From Mycolicibacterium neoaurum VKM Ac-1815D (GTDB lineage Bacteria > Actinomycetota > Actinomycetes > Mycobacteriales > Mycobacteriaceae), in the NCBI RefSeq assembly GCF_000317305.3, contig NC_023036.2:3286001-3350000 (forward strand): 64,000 nt of DNA, read 5' to 3'. The notes beneath the pieces were generated by a model. That model made no database searches. It saw nothing but the letters and a program-made list of their open reading frames with translations, and was not told where the DNA came from. The position numbers and the translations under genes were made by a program. Positions 8,747 through 18,334 of the stretch are shown piece by piece; position 1 is the first letter of the stretch, and each line of letters starts with the position of its first letter.

Positions 8747-9148
8747 TCAGTCGGCCATGTTCTGCAGCCGGACCTGACCGCGTGCGACGGTGCGGTCGTC
8801 CTCGTCGGTGATGGTGATCAGCCACAGCTGCTGGCGACGGCCGCGGTGAATCGGTGTCGATACCGCTGTGACGGTGCCGGATGTGATGGCACGCAGGAAG
8901 TCGGTGTTGTTGTTGACGCCGACGACGGTGCCGCCGCCGTGCTCGGCGAGCCACACGTGACCGGACACACTGGCCAGGCTCTCGACGATGGCGCAGTAGA
9001 CGCCGCCGTGCACGATCCCCCACGGCTGCTTGACCTTGTCGCTGATGACCAGTTGGGCCCGGCCGCCGTCGGGAGTCACCTCCAGGTACTGCAGTCCCAG
9101 TTCGCTGTCGAAGCCGGCGCCGAGGCCGGGAGGCAAGGAAGAAGTCAC
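8747..9148 (-). CDS. PaaI-family hotdog-fold thioesterase (Rv1847 type)
   Basis: A 133-residue hotdog protein. GIVHGGVYCAIVESLAS (about 44-60) carries the HGG motif of the PaaI/YbgC-like acyl-CoA thioesterases, followed by VGVNNNTDFLRAITSGTVTAV, the conserved substrate-tunnel strand. It probably hydrolyses an aromatic or fatty acyl-CoA; the substrate is unknown. Gene order just upstream of ureA matches Rv1847. It starts about 60 bases beyond a strong hairpin, so it probably has its own promoter. Confidence 0.88.
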   Translation of the reverse strand: MTSSLPPGLGAGFDSELGLQYLEVTPDGGRAQLVISDKVKQPWGIVHGGVYCAIVESLASVSGHVWLAEHGGGTVVGVNNNTDFLRAITSGTVTAVSTPIHRGRRQQLWLITITDEDDRTVARGQVRLQNMAD

Positions 9149-9208
9149 GATTGATGTGTCTACACCGTCGCGCGAAGGCGGCGTCGACCCACTGCACCCC
9201 GCAGATGC

Positions 9209-9243
9209 GGAAGGGCCCCACGCGTATCGCGTGGGGCCCTTCC
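9209..9243 (-). terminator. Perfect 16-bp hairpin, probable transcription terminator
   Basis: The arms GGAAGGGCCCCACGCG (9209-9224) and CGCGTGGGGCCCTTCC (9228-9243) pair perfectly around a TAT loop. It lies 85 bases past the stop of the leftward iron-regulated gene and before the thioesterase, where its message should end. There is no U-run, as is common for mycobacterial terminators. Confidence 0.7.
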
Positions 9244-9313
9244 TTCGAGTGGACCGGGGGTCTCTGCAGCCCTCAGGACTCCGGCTCGGTCCGTTAGTCT
9301 CGCATGATCATCA

Positions 9314-9332
9314 TAGGCAAGGCTTGCCTAAT
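9314..9332. promoter_or_regulatory. Second IdeR-like palindrome at the 3' end of the iron gene
   Basis: ATAGGCAAGGCTTGCCTAA is a 19-base odd palindrome that overlaps the stop codon of the gene starting at 10107. It has the outer TAGG...CCTA and the central AGSCT of the IdeR/DtxR box but differs at the inner positions. It may be a weak IdeR site, a roadblock or chance; no promoter is obvious beside it. Confidence 0.3.
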
Positions 9333-10107
9333 TAAGCAAGGCTTTCCCCGCCGAGAATCTGCTCGCACCGCGCACCGGCAGCCCGAAGCCCACCAATGCA
9401 TCGAGAATTGCCTGCCCGCGGCTCATGCTCGTCAGTTCACTGGACCCCGCGAGCAGGGGCACCTGCGTCGAGGCGCCCACCACCGCGGCGCCGACGATGT
9501 TCCACATCGACGCGATGGAGATGGCGCCGTCGCTCACCTCGTGAAGCTTGGCGAACAACGGGGCCAGCGCGCGATGGCTGCGATGGGCGACCCAGGTCGT
9601 CAGCGCCGCCTCACTGGGCAGTGCCACGATGCCGTCGCGCCGGGTACGCACCGAACCGACACTGCGGCGTTGCGCCAGGTGCGGATCGTCGGGAAGGGCG
9701 CGCAACGTCGGATCGACGACGCCGACCCAGTCGATCGCACCCTCGGAATCCACGTGCACCCACAGGTTCTCCAGCCCGACATCCCAGGCCCGGCCCTCGA
9801 GCGCCACCAACGGGACGACCCGGCCGATCACCACGTGTGAGAGCGTCGCCGCCAATTGCTGGGCGACCGCGATCCGGCTGTCGGTCTCGGCAACGGCCGC
9901 ATCGAACATCAGGCGCAGCCGGTCGGTCGTGACCATTTCGATCAGCGGCCACCAGCGACGCCGGGACAGATCGCCCATCACGGCCACGCCGTAGACCCGC
10001 GGACATTCCGGATACAGCTCGCGCAGCCGGCGACTCGACTCATGCAGCGGTAAAGCCCGCCGGATCGACATACGGGCGATCAGCGGATCGTCGACCACGA
10101 CCGTCAT
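9328..10107 (-). CDS. Putative siderophore/iron-utilisation protein (iron-reductase-like), IdeR-controlled
   Basis: A 259-residue soluble protein of uncertain family. It starts MTVVVDDPLIARMSIRRALPLHESSRRLRELYP and contains SMWNIVGAAVVGASTQVPLLAG near the C-terminus, resembling actinobacterial proteins labelled iron reductase or FhuF-like. The C-terminal cysteine cluster that holds the 2Fe-2S centre in true FhuF is absent; only one cysteine is visible. GAGGAGG five bases before the ATG at 10107 makes it the better start than the GTG at 10113. A strong IdeR box sits about 20 bases upstream, so expression should rise in low iron. An iron role is inferred mainly from that box. Confidence 0.6.
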   Translation of the reverse strand: MTVVVDDPLIARMSIRRALPLHESSRRLRELYPECPRVYGVAVMGDLSRRRWWPLIEMVTTDRLRLMFDAAVAETDSRIAVAQQLAATLSHVVIGRVVPLVALEGRAWDVGLENLWVHVDSEGAIDWVGVVDPTLRALPDDPHLAQRRSVGSVRTRRDGIVALPSEAALTTWVAHRSHRALAPLFAKLHEVSDGAISIASMWNIVGAAVVGASTQVPLLAGSSELTSMSRGQAILDALVGFGLPVRGASRFSAGKALLN

Positions 10108-10125
10108 CGGCACCTCCTCAATCGG

Positions 10126-10144
10126 TTAGGTTAGCCTTACTATA
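10126..10144 (-). promoter_or_regulatory. IdeR (DtxR-family) iron box
   Basis: TTAGGTTAGCCTTACTATA matches the first twelve positions of the established 19-bp box TTAGGTTAGSCTAACCTAA almost exactly, with a weaker second half. It lies directly upstream of the leftward gene starting at 10107, as expected for iron-dependent repression. It is 179 bases from blaI, which it is less likely to control. Confidence 0.75.
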
Positions 10145-10281
10145 GTCACGACCTACCAACGGGCCAAAGCGTGTGACTGGACTCACAGGATCACGCAAAA
10201 CGCCCCGTGACCGGCGCGGGAAGTTTCTTCGCCACGCGGAGCGGCAACCCCGGTGATTGGATACGACGCACGGTAGTAAGC

Positions 10282-10292
10282 GCGTAGTACGC
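10282..10292 (+). promoter_or_regulatory. Candidate BlaI operator
   Basis: GCGTAGTACGC is an odd palindrome 31 bases before blaI, preceded at 10273 by another GTAGTA. Autoregulation of blaI through TAGTA-type half sites is known in mycobacteria. The exact site is inferred from position and symmetry. Confidence 0.4.
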
Positions 10293-10322
10293 TGTTTTCA
10301 TTGCTCAGGGAGTGAACGGAAC

Positions 10323-10739
10323 ATGGCCAAGTTGACGCGGCTCGGGGAACTCGAGCGCGAAGTGATGGACCACCTCTGGACCTCGCGCGAACCACAGACG
10401 GTGCGCCAGGTCCACGAGGCGCTGGCCGCACGCCGCGATCTGGCCTACACCACGATCATGACGGTGCTGCAGCGGCTGGCGAAGAAGAATCTGGTCGTCC
10501 AGCACCGCGACGACCGGGCCCATCGGTATGCGCCCACGCACGGACGCGACGAACTGGTTGCCGGCCTGATGGTCGACGCACTCGACCAGGCGGCCGATTC
10601 GGGTAGTCGCGAAGCCGCCCTCGTGCATTTCGTGGAACGGGTCGGTGCCGGTGAGGCCGCCGCGCTGCGCCGGGCACTGGCCGAACTGGAAGCCAAGCAC
10701 GCGGCGGTCACACCGACTGGTAATTCCGGTACCGACTGA
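10323..10739 (+). CDS. blaI: BlaI-family transcriptional repressor
   Basis: A 138-residue winged-helix repressor of the Penicillinase_R family. The helix-turn-helix covers LGELEREVMDHLW through TVRQVHEAL to AYTTIMTVLQRLAKKNLV (about 8-60), and the C-terminal half is a helical dimer arm. In M. tuberculosis the orthologue (Rv1846c) represses the beta-lactamase gene and its own locus, and is removed by proteolysis after beta-lactam exposure. The partner M56 peptidase follows 14 bases later. The ATG at 10323 follows CAGGGAG; the longer frame upstream is not conserved. Confidence 0.94.
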   Translation: MAKLTRLGELEREVMDHLWTSREPQTVRQVHEALAARRDLAYTTIMTVLQRLAKKNLVVQHRDDRAHRYAPTHGRDELVAGLMVDALDQAADSGSREAALVHFVERVGAGEAAALRRALAELEAKHAAVTPTGNSGTD

Positions 10740-10753
10740 GAGACACTAGCGGC

Positions 10754-11701
10754 GTGTCCGCGCTGGCTTTCTCCATCGTCGCGCTGGTGCTCGTCGGTCC
10801 GGTACCCGCACTGTTGGCGCGGGCCCGCTGGCCGCTACGGGCGCCACGTGCGGCGATCGTGCTGTGGCAAGCCATCGCACTGGCCGCGGTGCTCTCGGCG
10901 TTCTCCGCGGGAATCGCCATCGCCAGCCGACTGTTCGTGCCCGGGCCCGACGGACGTCCGACCGCCACCCTGACCAGCGAGATCGCGGTCCTGGGCTGGC
11001 CGCTGTGGGCGCTGTACGTGGTGGTCTTCGCGCTGACGCTGATGATCGGCGCCCGGCTGATCGTCGCCGTCATCCAGGTGGGTGTGGCCACCCGCCGCCG
11101 CCGCGCGCACCACCGCATGGTCGTCGACCTGGTCGGTAAGTGCCGCGATCAGATCAGCACCCCGGCGCGCCGACCGGCCGGCCTGCGCATCCTCGACGTC
11201 GCCCAGCCGATGGCCTACTGCCTGCCCGGTGTGCGCAGCCGGGTGGTGGTCAGCGAGGGAACCCTGACCTCGCTGTCGGAGAACGAGATCTCGGCCATCC
11301 TCACCCACGAACGCGCCCACCTGCGGGCCCGCCACGACCTCGTGCTGGAGATGTTCACCGCCGTGCACCGGGCGTTCCCGCGGTTCGTCCGCAGCGGCAA
11401 CGCCCTCGACGCGGTGCGCCTACTGATCGAACTGCTTGCCGACGATGCCGCCGTCCGGGTCGCCGGACCGACACCGCTGGCGCGGGCGTTGGTGGCGTGC
11501 GCAGGCGGACGCACCCCCTCCGGTGCGCTCGCCGCGGGCGGACCGACCACCGTGGTCCGGGTTCAACGCCTGTGCGGTGAGGGCAACAGCCTGGCCCTGG
11601 CGGTGGGCGCGTACACGGCGGCGGCCGCCATCCTGATCGTGCCCACGATCGCGCTGGCATTGCCCTGGCTGACCGAACTCCATCGCCTGTTCAGCAGCTA
11701 G
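10754..11701 (+). CDS. M56-family membrane zinc metallopeptidase (BlaR-like, Rv1845c type)
   Basis: A 315-residue membrane peptidase. Hydrophobic segments occur near residues 5-20, 35-55 and 75-100, the zinc-binding motif HERAH is near 182-186, and a last hydrophobic segment (about 285-310) ends the protein. It lacks the extracellular penicillin-binding sensor domain of staphylococcal BlaR1, as is usual in mycobacteria. It probably cleaves BlaI after envelope stress. The GTG at 10754 gives a start directly at the first membrane segment. Forms a two-gene operon with blaI. Confidence 0.9.
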   Translation: MSALAFSIVALVLVGPVPALLARARWPLRAPRAAIVLWQAIALAAVLSAFSAGIAIASRLFVPGPDGRPTATLTSEIAVLGWPLWALYVVVFALTLMIGARLIVAVIQVGVATRRRRAHHRMVVDLVGKCRDQISTPARRPAGLRILDVAQPMAYCLPGVRSRVVVSEGTLTSLSENEISAILTHERAHLRARHDLVLEMFTAVHRAFPRFVRSGNALDAVRLLIELLADDAAVRVAGPTPLARALVACAGGRTPSGALAAGGPTTVVRVQRLCGEGNSLALAVGAYTAAAAILIVPTIALALPWLTELHRLFSS

Positions 11702-11778
11702 CGATCACCCGGTTCCGCGGTCGCGATGTGGTCAGGGAATGATCGAGAAGGACGCACACCGACGCGAAAGGCTCCCGC

Positions 11779-13233
11779 ATGACCAACTCGGGCAACACCG
11801 GTAAAGCTCAGATCGGGGTCACCGGCCTCGCGGTCATGGGATCCAATATCGCGCGCAACTTCGCCCGGCACGGTTACACCGTTGCGCTGCACAATCGTTC
11901 GATCGCCAAGACCGACGCGCTGCTGGCCGAGCACGGCGGCGAGGGCAACTTCGTGCGAAGCGAGACGATCGCGGAGTTCCTCGACGCGCTGGAGAAGCCG
12001 CGCCGAGTGCTGATCATGGTCAAGGCCGGCGACCCTACCGACGCCGTCATCAACGAGCTCGCCGACGCCATGGAGCCGGGCGACATCATCATCGACGGCG
12101 GTAACGCGCTCTACACCGATACGATCCGCCGCGAGAAGGCGATCCGCGAGCGCGGCCTGCACTTCGTCGGCGCCGGGATCTCCGGCGGCGAGGAGGGCGC
12201 GCTGAACGGCCCGTCGATCATGCCGGGTGGTCCCGCCGAGTCCTATGTGTCGCTCGGCCCGCTGTTGGAGGAGATCTCCGCGCATGTCGACGGTGTCCCC
12301 TGCTGCACCCATATCGGCCCCGACGGCGCGGGCCACTTCGTCAAGATGGTGCACAACGGCATCGAGTACTCCGATATGCAGCTCATCGGCGAGGCCTACC
12401 AGCTGTTGCGCGACGGACTCGGTTTGGCCGCCGCCGATATCGCCGACGTCTTCGCCGAGTGGAACAAAGGCGATCTGGACAGCTACCTGATCGAGATCAC
12501 CGCCGAGGTGCTCAAGCAGGTCGACGCCAAGACCGGCAAGCCGTTGGTCGACCTGATCCTCGACGAGGCCGAGCAGAAGGGCACCGGCCGCTGGACGGTC
12601 AAGTCCGCGCTCGACCTTGGCGTCCCGGTCACCGGCATCGCCGAGGCCGTCTTCGCCCGCGCGCTGTCCGGGTCGGTCGCCCAGCGCAAGGCCACGACCG
12701 GGCTGGCGTCCGGGGAACTCGGCGAAAAGCCGGGAGATGCCGCGCAGTTCACCGAGGACATCCGCCAGGCGCTGTACGCCTCGAAGATCATCGCCTACGC
12801 GCAGGGGTTCAACCAGATCCAGGCGGGCAGCGCCGAGTACAACTGGGATATCACCCCCGGCGACATGGCGCGGATCTGGCGCGGCGGCTGCATCATCCGG
12901 GCGAAGTTCCTCAACCGGATCACCGATGCCTTCGACAACAACGCCGAGTTGCCGACGTTGATCGTCGACCCGTACTTCCGCGATGCCGTCGAGGCCGCGA
13001 TCGACGGTTGGCGTCGTGTCGTGATCAAGGCCACCGAGCTGGGCATCCCGATCCCCGGATTCAGCTCGGCGTTGTCGTACTACGACGGCCTGCGCACCGA
13101 ACGGCTGCCCGCGGCACTGACCCAGGGCCTGCGCGACTTCTTCGGCGCGCACACCTACGGGCGCATCGACACCGACCGCGACAAGCGGTTCCACACGCTG
13201 TGGAGCGGTCAGCGCAACGAGATCGAGGCCTAG
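11779..13233 (+). CDS. gnd: 6-phosphogluconate dehydrogenase, decarboxylating
   Basis: A 484-residue long-type enzyme of the oxidative pentose phosphate pathway, making ribulose 5-phosphate, carbon dioxide and NADPH. It shows the NADP site GVTGLAVMGSNIARNFARHG (about 13-32), the substrate motif GISGGEEGALNGPSIMPGG, the catalytic Lys/Asn region HFVKMVHNGIEY near 190 and the C-terminal tail RIDTDRDKRFHTLWSG. Corresponds to gnd1 (Rv1844c). GAAAGG lies eight bases before the ATG. It is followed by a very long hairpin that probably ends its transcript. Confidence 0.96.
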   Translation: MTNSGNTGKAQIGVTGLAVMGSNIARNFARHGYTVALHNRSIAKTDALLAEHGGEGNFVRSETIAEFLDALEKPRRVLIMVKAGDPTDAVINELADAMEPGDIIIDGGNALYTDTIRREKAIRERGLHFVGAGISGGEEGALNGPSIMPGGPAESYVSLGPLLEEISAHVDGVPCCTHIGPDGAGHFVKMVHNGIEYSDMQLIGEAYQLLRDGLGLAAADIADVFAEWNKGDLDSYLIEITAEVLKQVDAKTGKPLVDLILDEAEQKGTGRWTVKSALDLGVPVTGIAEAVFARALSGSVAQRKATTGLASGELGEKPGDAAQFTEDIRQALYASKIIAYAQGFNQIQAGSAEYNWDITPGDMARIWRGGCIIRAKFLNRITDAFDNNAELPTLIVDPYFRDAVEAAIDGWRRVVIKATELGIPIPGFSSALSYYDGLRTERLPAALTQGLRDFFGAHTYGRIDTDRDKRFHTLWSGQRNEIEA

Positions 13234-13236
13234 CCT

Positions 13237-13304
13237 TCCCGCGAGCAGACGCGTTTACCCCTGTCATGGGTGGGTTTCGGGGGTAAAAGCGTCTGCTCGC
13301 GGGA
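13237..13304. terminator. Long imperfect palindrome between gnd and guaB1
   Basis: TCCCGCGAGCAGACGC at 13237-13252 pairs with GCGTCTGCTCGCGGGA at 13289-13304. Pairing continues inward (GTTTACCCC against GGGGTAAAA) with one mismatch, giving a stem of about 25 base pairs. It starts just after the gnd stop and is a strong candidate terminator. The arm sequence resembles a dispersed palindrome I have seen often in mycobacterial spacers; no second copy was noticed in this window. Confidence 0.6.
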
Positions 13305-13318
13305 GAAACCGAGCCCAC

Positions 13319-14767
<1,449 letters not shown>

Positions 14768-14862
14768 TGCTCGGCGCCACGCAGCGGGCAGTTAGGATGG
14801 ACCGGTTCCGCCGCCCGAAGAATGCCGCGACTGCGTCGCGCCGAAGACCAGAGAGGGACCCT

Positions 14863-15015
14863 GTGCCACAGGCACCCGTGGAGGCTCCGGGTTCACCGCT
14901 GGGCGCGGGAATCCCACCGGGCACCGCCACCCCACCCGGCGAGGCGTCCGACGCCGAACCGTCCTCTAGTCAGCCGGGCACGCGGCCCGGCAGCCATCCG
15001 GTGAGGTGGCCGTGA
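14863..15015 (+). CDS. Possible 50-residue leader peptide coupled to the first CNNM gene
   Basis: A GTG at 14863 preceded by AGAGAGGG opens a 50-codon frame rich in Pro, Gly, Ser and Ala ([14 protein letters not shown]... to HPVRWP) that stops at 15013-15015, inside the start of the CNNM gene. The ribosome site is good and the stop/start overlap suggests translational coupling. A possible -10 box TAGGAT lies at 14793-14798. The peptide is low-complexity and unrecognised, so it may equally be untranslated leader. Confidence 0.35.
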   Translation: MPQAPVEAPGSPLGAGIPPGTATPPGEASDAEPSSSQPGTRPGSHPVRWP

Positions 15016-16376
15016 CTCTCACCATGACCCTGCTCAGCCTTCTCGCCTTCATCCTGTTGACCGCGGGCACCGCGGTCTTCGTGGCGGCAGAGTTCTCCCT
15101 GACCGCCCTCGAACGCAGCGTCGTCGAGGCCAATGCCCGGGCCGGCGGACGACGCGAGCAGTTCATCCGCAAGGCCCATCGCACCCTGTCCTTCCAGCTG
15201 TCGGGCGCCCAACTGGGCATCTCGATCACGACATTGGCCACCGGTTATCTGGCCGAGCCCGTGATCGCCCGGTTGCTCTACGCACCGTTGACCGCGATCC
15301 GCATCCCGGCCGACTGGGTCAGTGGCATCGCGCTGGCGCTGGCCCTGCTGATCGCCACCTCGGTGTCGATGATCTTCGGTGAGCTGGTGCCCAAGAATCT
15401 CGCGGTCGCCAAACCACTGGCCACCGCCCGGTTCGCGGCCGCCCCGCAGTGGTACTTCTCCAAGCTCTTCACCCCGGTGATCAAGGCCACCAACGGCACC
15501 GCCAACTGGATCCTGCGGCGGATGGGCATCGAACCGGCAGAGGAACTGCGTTCGGCCCGCTCACCGCAGGAGCTGGTCTCGCTGGTGCGCACCTCCGCGC
15601 GCAGCGGCGCACTCGACGCCGACACCGCGGTACTGGTGGACCGATCACTGCAATTCGGCGACCGGTCCGCCGAGGAACTGATGACACCGCGCTCGAAGAT
15701 CGAATCCCTGGAGATCGAGGACACCGTGGCCGACCTGATGGCCGCCGCGATCCGCACGGGGCACTCCCGCTTCCCGATCGTCGACGGCGACCTGGATCAG
15801 ACCGTCGGCATGGTGCACGTCAAGCAGGTGTTCGAGGTGCCCGCCGAGCTGCGCGCACGGACGCCGCTCTCCCGGCTCGCGGTGCCCGTACCGACCGTGC
15901 CCTCGACCCTGGACGGGGATGCGGTGATGACGCAGATCCGCGCGAACGGCATCCAGACCGCCATGGTCGTCGACGAATACGGCGGTACCGCGGGCATGGT
16001 CACCGTCGAAGATCTGATCGAAGAGATCGTCGGCGATGTGCGCGACGAGCATGACGACGCCACCCCGGATGTGGTGCAGAGCCGTGCCGGTTGGCAGGTG
16101 TCGGGACTGTTGCGCATCGACGAGGTCGACTCTGAGACACCGTTTCGCGCCCCCGAGGGTGACTACGAGACCATCGGCGGATTGGTACTGGAGAAGCTGG
16201 GACACATCCCCGCCGTGGGCGAGACCGTCGAGTTGACCGAATTCGATCCGGACCGCCCCGGCGACCCGGCGATGCGATGGCATGCCCGCGTGCTGCGGAT
16301 GGACGGCAGGCGCATCGACCTGCTGGAGCTGGTGCAGGTCGATGCCGACCCCGAGGAGAACTCCCGTGGGTGGTGA
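15006..16376 (+). CDS. CNNM/HlyC-CorC family transporter-like protein, first of pair (Rv1842c type)
   Basis: A 456-residue protein: an N-terminal CNNM membrane domain (about 1-200; TMs near 5-27, 55-75 and 95-120, with [20 protein letters not shown] and the conserved [13 protein letters not shown]), a CBS pair (about 215-345; [34 protein letters not shown]) and a C-terminal CorC_HlyC domain (about 360-440). Such proteins are linked to magnesium or other divalent cation handling; old labels call them haemolysins. GTG at 15006 or 15012 can serve as start. It overlaps the second CNNM gene by 11 bases. Confidence 0.88.
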   Translation: MAVTLTMTLLSLLAFILLTAGTAVFVAAEFSLTALERSVVEANARAGGRREQFIRKAHRTLSFQLSGAQLGISITTLATGYLAEPVIARLLYAPLTAIRIPADWVSGIALALALLIATSVSMIFGELVPKNLAVAKPLATARFAAAPQWYFSKLFTPVIKATNGTANWILRRMGIEPAEELRSARSPQELVSLVRTSARSGALDADTAVLVDRSLQFGDRSAEELMTPRSKIESLEIEDTVADLMAAAIRTGHSRFPIVDGDLDQTVGMVHVKQVFEVPAELRARTPLSRLAVPVPTVPSTLDGDAVMTQIRANGIQTAMVVDEYGGTAGMVTVEDLIEEIVGDVRDEHDDATPDVVQSRAGWQVSGLLRIDEVDSETPFRAPEGDYETIGGLVLEKLGHIPAVGETVELTEFDPDRPGDPAMRWHARVLRMDGRRIDLLELVQVDADPEENSRGW

Positions 16377-17418
16377 TCTGTTCGGGGTCGGTCTTGCCGT
16401 GCTCCTGCTCGCAGCCAACGCATTCTTCGTCGGCGCCGAGTTCGCGCTCATCTCCGCTCGGCGTGACCGCCTGGAAGCACTCGCCGAGCAGGGCAAGAAG
16501 CGCGCCGTCACCGTCATGCGTGCCGGCGAACACCTGTCGCTGATGCTGGCCGGAGCCCAGCTCGGCATCACGATCTGCTCGATCCTGCTGGGCCGCGTCG
16601 GCGAACCCGCGGTGGCCCACCTGCTGGAGAAGCCCGCCGCGCTCATCGGTATCAGTGACGCGATGCTGCACACGGTGTCGTTCGTCATCGCCCTGGCCGT
16701 CGTGGTGACCCTGCATGTGCTGCTCGGCGAGATGGTGCCCAAGAACATCGCCATCGCCGGGCCGGAGAGCACCGCGATGCTGCTCGTCCCGCCCTACCTG
16801 CTCTACATCCGGGCGGCGCGACCCTTCATCGCCTTCTACAACTGGGCCGCCAACACGACGTTGCGGGCGCTGCGCGTGGAGCCCAAGGACGAGCTGGACG
16901 TGACCGTGTCCACCGTGGAGCTGTCCGACATGATCGCCGAATCGCTCTCGGAGGGTCTGCTCGACCGCGAGGAGCACACCCGCTTGACCCGCGCCCTGCA
17001 GATCCGCGACCGCCACGTGGCCGACCTGGCGATACCGCTGGATCGGATCTTCGCGGTGCCGGCCGCCGAGCCCGGTGCGGGCCCGACCATCGCCGCCATC
17101 GAACACGCGCTCTCGCAGACCGGCTACTCGCGCTTCCCGGTCGCCGGCGCCGACGGCAATTATCTTGGTTACCTGCACATCAAGGATGTCCTTCCGGTGC
17201 TCAGCGAGGACCTCACGGTGCTTCCCGCCGATATGGTGCGCCCACTCATCCAGGTGCCCTCGTCGATGTCCCTGCCCGACGCCCTGACCCGGATGCGCCG
17301 CACCAAGAGCCATCTCGCGCTGGTCACCAACGGCGGCCGAGTGACCGCGATGGTGACGCTGGAGGACCTGGTCGAAGACCTCGTCGGGACCGTGCGCGAC
17401 GGGACCCATCGGGTGTGA
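16366..17418 (+). CDS. CNNM/CBS membrane protein, second of pair (Rv1841c type)
   Basis: A 350-residue partner of the preceding gene. CNNM domain with [20 protein letters not shown] at the start and [17 protein letters not shown] near 125, then a CBS pair ([24 protein letters not shown]). It lacks the C-terminal CorC_HlyC domain present in its neighbour, so the two are probably not redundant and may form a heteromeric cation transporter or sensor. GTG at 16366 follows GAGGAG by six bases and overlaps the upstream stop. Ends four bases into the next gene (GTGTGA). Confidence 0.87.
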   Translation: MGGDLFGVGLAVLLLAANAFFVGAEFALISARRDRLEALAEQGKKRAVTVMRAGEHLSLMLAGAQLGITICSILLGRVGEPAVAHLLEKPAALIGISDAMLHTVSFVIALAVVVTLHVLLGEMVPKNIAIAGPESTAMLLVPPYLLYIRAARPFIAFYNWAANTTLRALRVEPKDELDVTVSTVELSDMIAESLSEGLLDREEHTRLTRALQIRDRHVADLAIPLDRIFAVPAAEPGAGPTIAAIEHALSQTGYSRFPVAGADGNYLGYLHIKDVLPVLSEDLTVLPADMVRPLIQVPSSMSLPDALTRMRRTKSHLALVTNGGRVTAMVTLEDLVEDLVGTVRDGTHRV

Positions 17419-18293
17419 CCGCACTCGCTCAGGACGTCTGGACGGCACGCGAGGCCGCACATCGGCGGCGCGTCGAGACATTCGTCGCCCCGCATCTGCA
17501 ACGCGCCCGGCGCGGTGAGCCGCATCCGGTGTGGGACTTCCTGTTCACCTATTACAGCCTGCGCCCACGCCAGCTGCGCCGCTGGCATCCGGGGTTCGGG
17601 GTGGCCCTGTCCGGGCCGGACGCCCGGCGATTCCTGGACCGCACCGGCTACACCGAGCGCGACGGACTGGTCGGCGTCTCCGACGAGCTGCTGCGCGCGC
17701 GGCGCGCCACCGTCGAATTCGTCGCCACCCTGTTGCGCGGCACGGCACGGCGCCCGGCCCGGTTCAACTGTTTCGGGCTGCACGAATGGGCGATGGTGTA
17801 CCGGTCCGACGAGGTCCGGCACGGCGCGGTGCCGCTACGACTGGGTGCGGCGGGCACCGATGCGGTGGTCGAGTCGATGCCGCTGCGGTGCAGTCACTTC
17901 GACGCGTTCCGGTTCTTCACCCCGGCCGCCGCGACCCGCAACGCCAAGCAGCTCACCAGGGACGGCCAGCTCGCCGCCGAACAACCGGGCTGCCTGCACA
18001 GCGGCATGGATCTGTACAAATGGGCCTACAAGCTGGGACCGCTTGTCGAGTCCGAACTGGTGGTGGACTGTCTGGAACTGGCCGCCGACGCCAGGCTCTT
18101 GGACATGTGTGCCAGCCCATACGACCTCACCGACTATGGTTTTGCACCGGTGGCCATCGAAACCGCCGCCGGCCGTGCCGAGTACGCCAAGGCACAGCAG
18201 GACATCGCCGACCGCGCCGTGCCGTTGCGTGCGGCGCTGCTGGCCCGGTGTGACGCGCTACTGGCACGGCTGCCCGCGCCCGTTCGCGCGTAG
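17415..18293 (+). CDS. Conserved actinobacterial protein often labelled 3-methyladenine DNA glycosylase
   Basis: A 292-residue soluble protein with LTYYSLRP-like DFLFTYYSLRPRQLRRWHPGFG near residue 40, RFNCFGLHEWAMVYR near 120, PLRCSHFDAFRFFTPAA near 155 and GCLHSGMDLYKWAYKL near 195. Homologues carry the label 3-methyladenine DNA glycosylase, but no helix-hairpin-helix, AlkA, Tag or AAG motif is visible, so that name is doubtful. Conserved Cys and His residues (CFGLHEW, CSHFD, CLHSGMD) suggest a metal or catalytic centre. Start GTG overlaps the preceding stop, so it is co-translated with the CNNM pair. Confidence 0.7.
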   Translation: MTALAQDVWTAREAAHRRRVETFVAPHLQRARRGEPHPVWDFLFTYYSLRPRQLRRWHPGFGVALSGPDARRFLDRTGYTERDGLVGVSDELLRARRATVEFVATLLRGTARRPARFNCFGLHEWAMVYRSDEVRHGAVPLRLGAAGTDAVVESMPLRCSHFDAFRFFTPAAATRNAKQLTRDGQLAAEQPGCLHSGMDLYKWAYKLGPLVESELVVDCLELAADARLLDMCASPYDLTDYGFAPVAIETAAGRAEYAKAQQDIADRAVPLRAALLARCDALLARLPAPVRA

Positions 18294-18334
18294 TTACCGA
18301 CGGGTAAACTGGGTCGACTGTTAAGGGAGGAATC

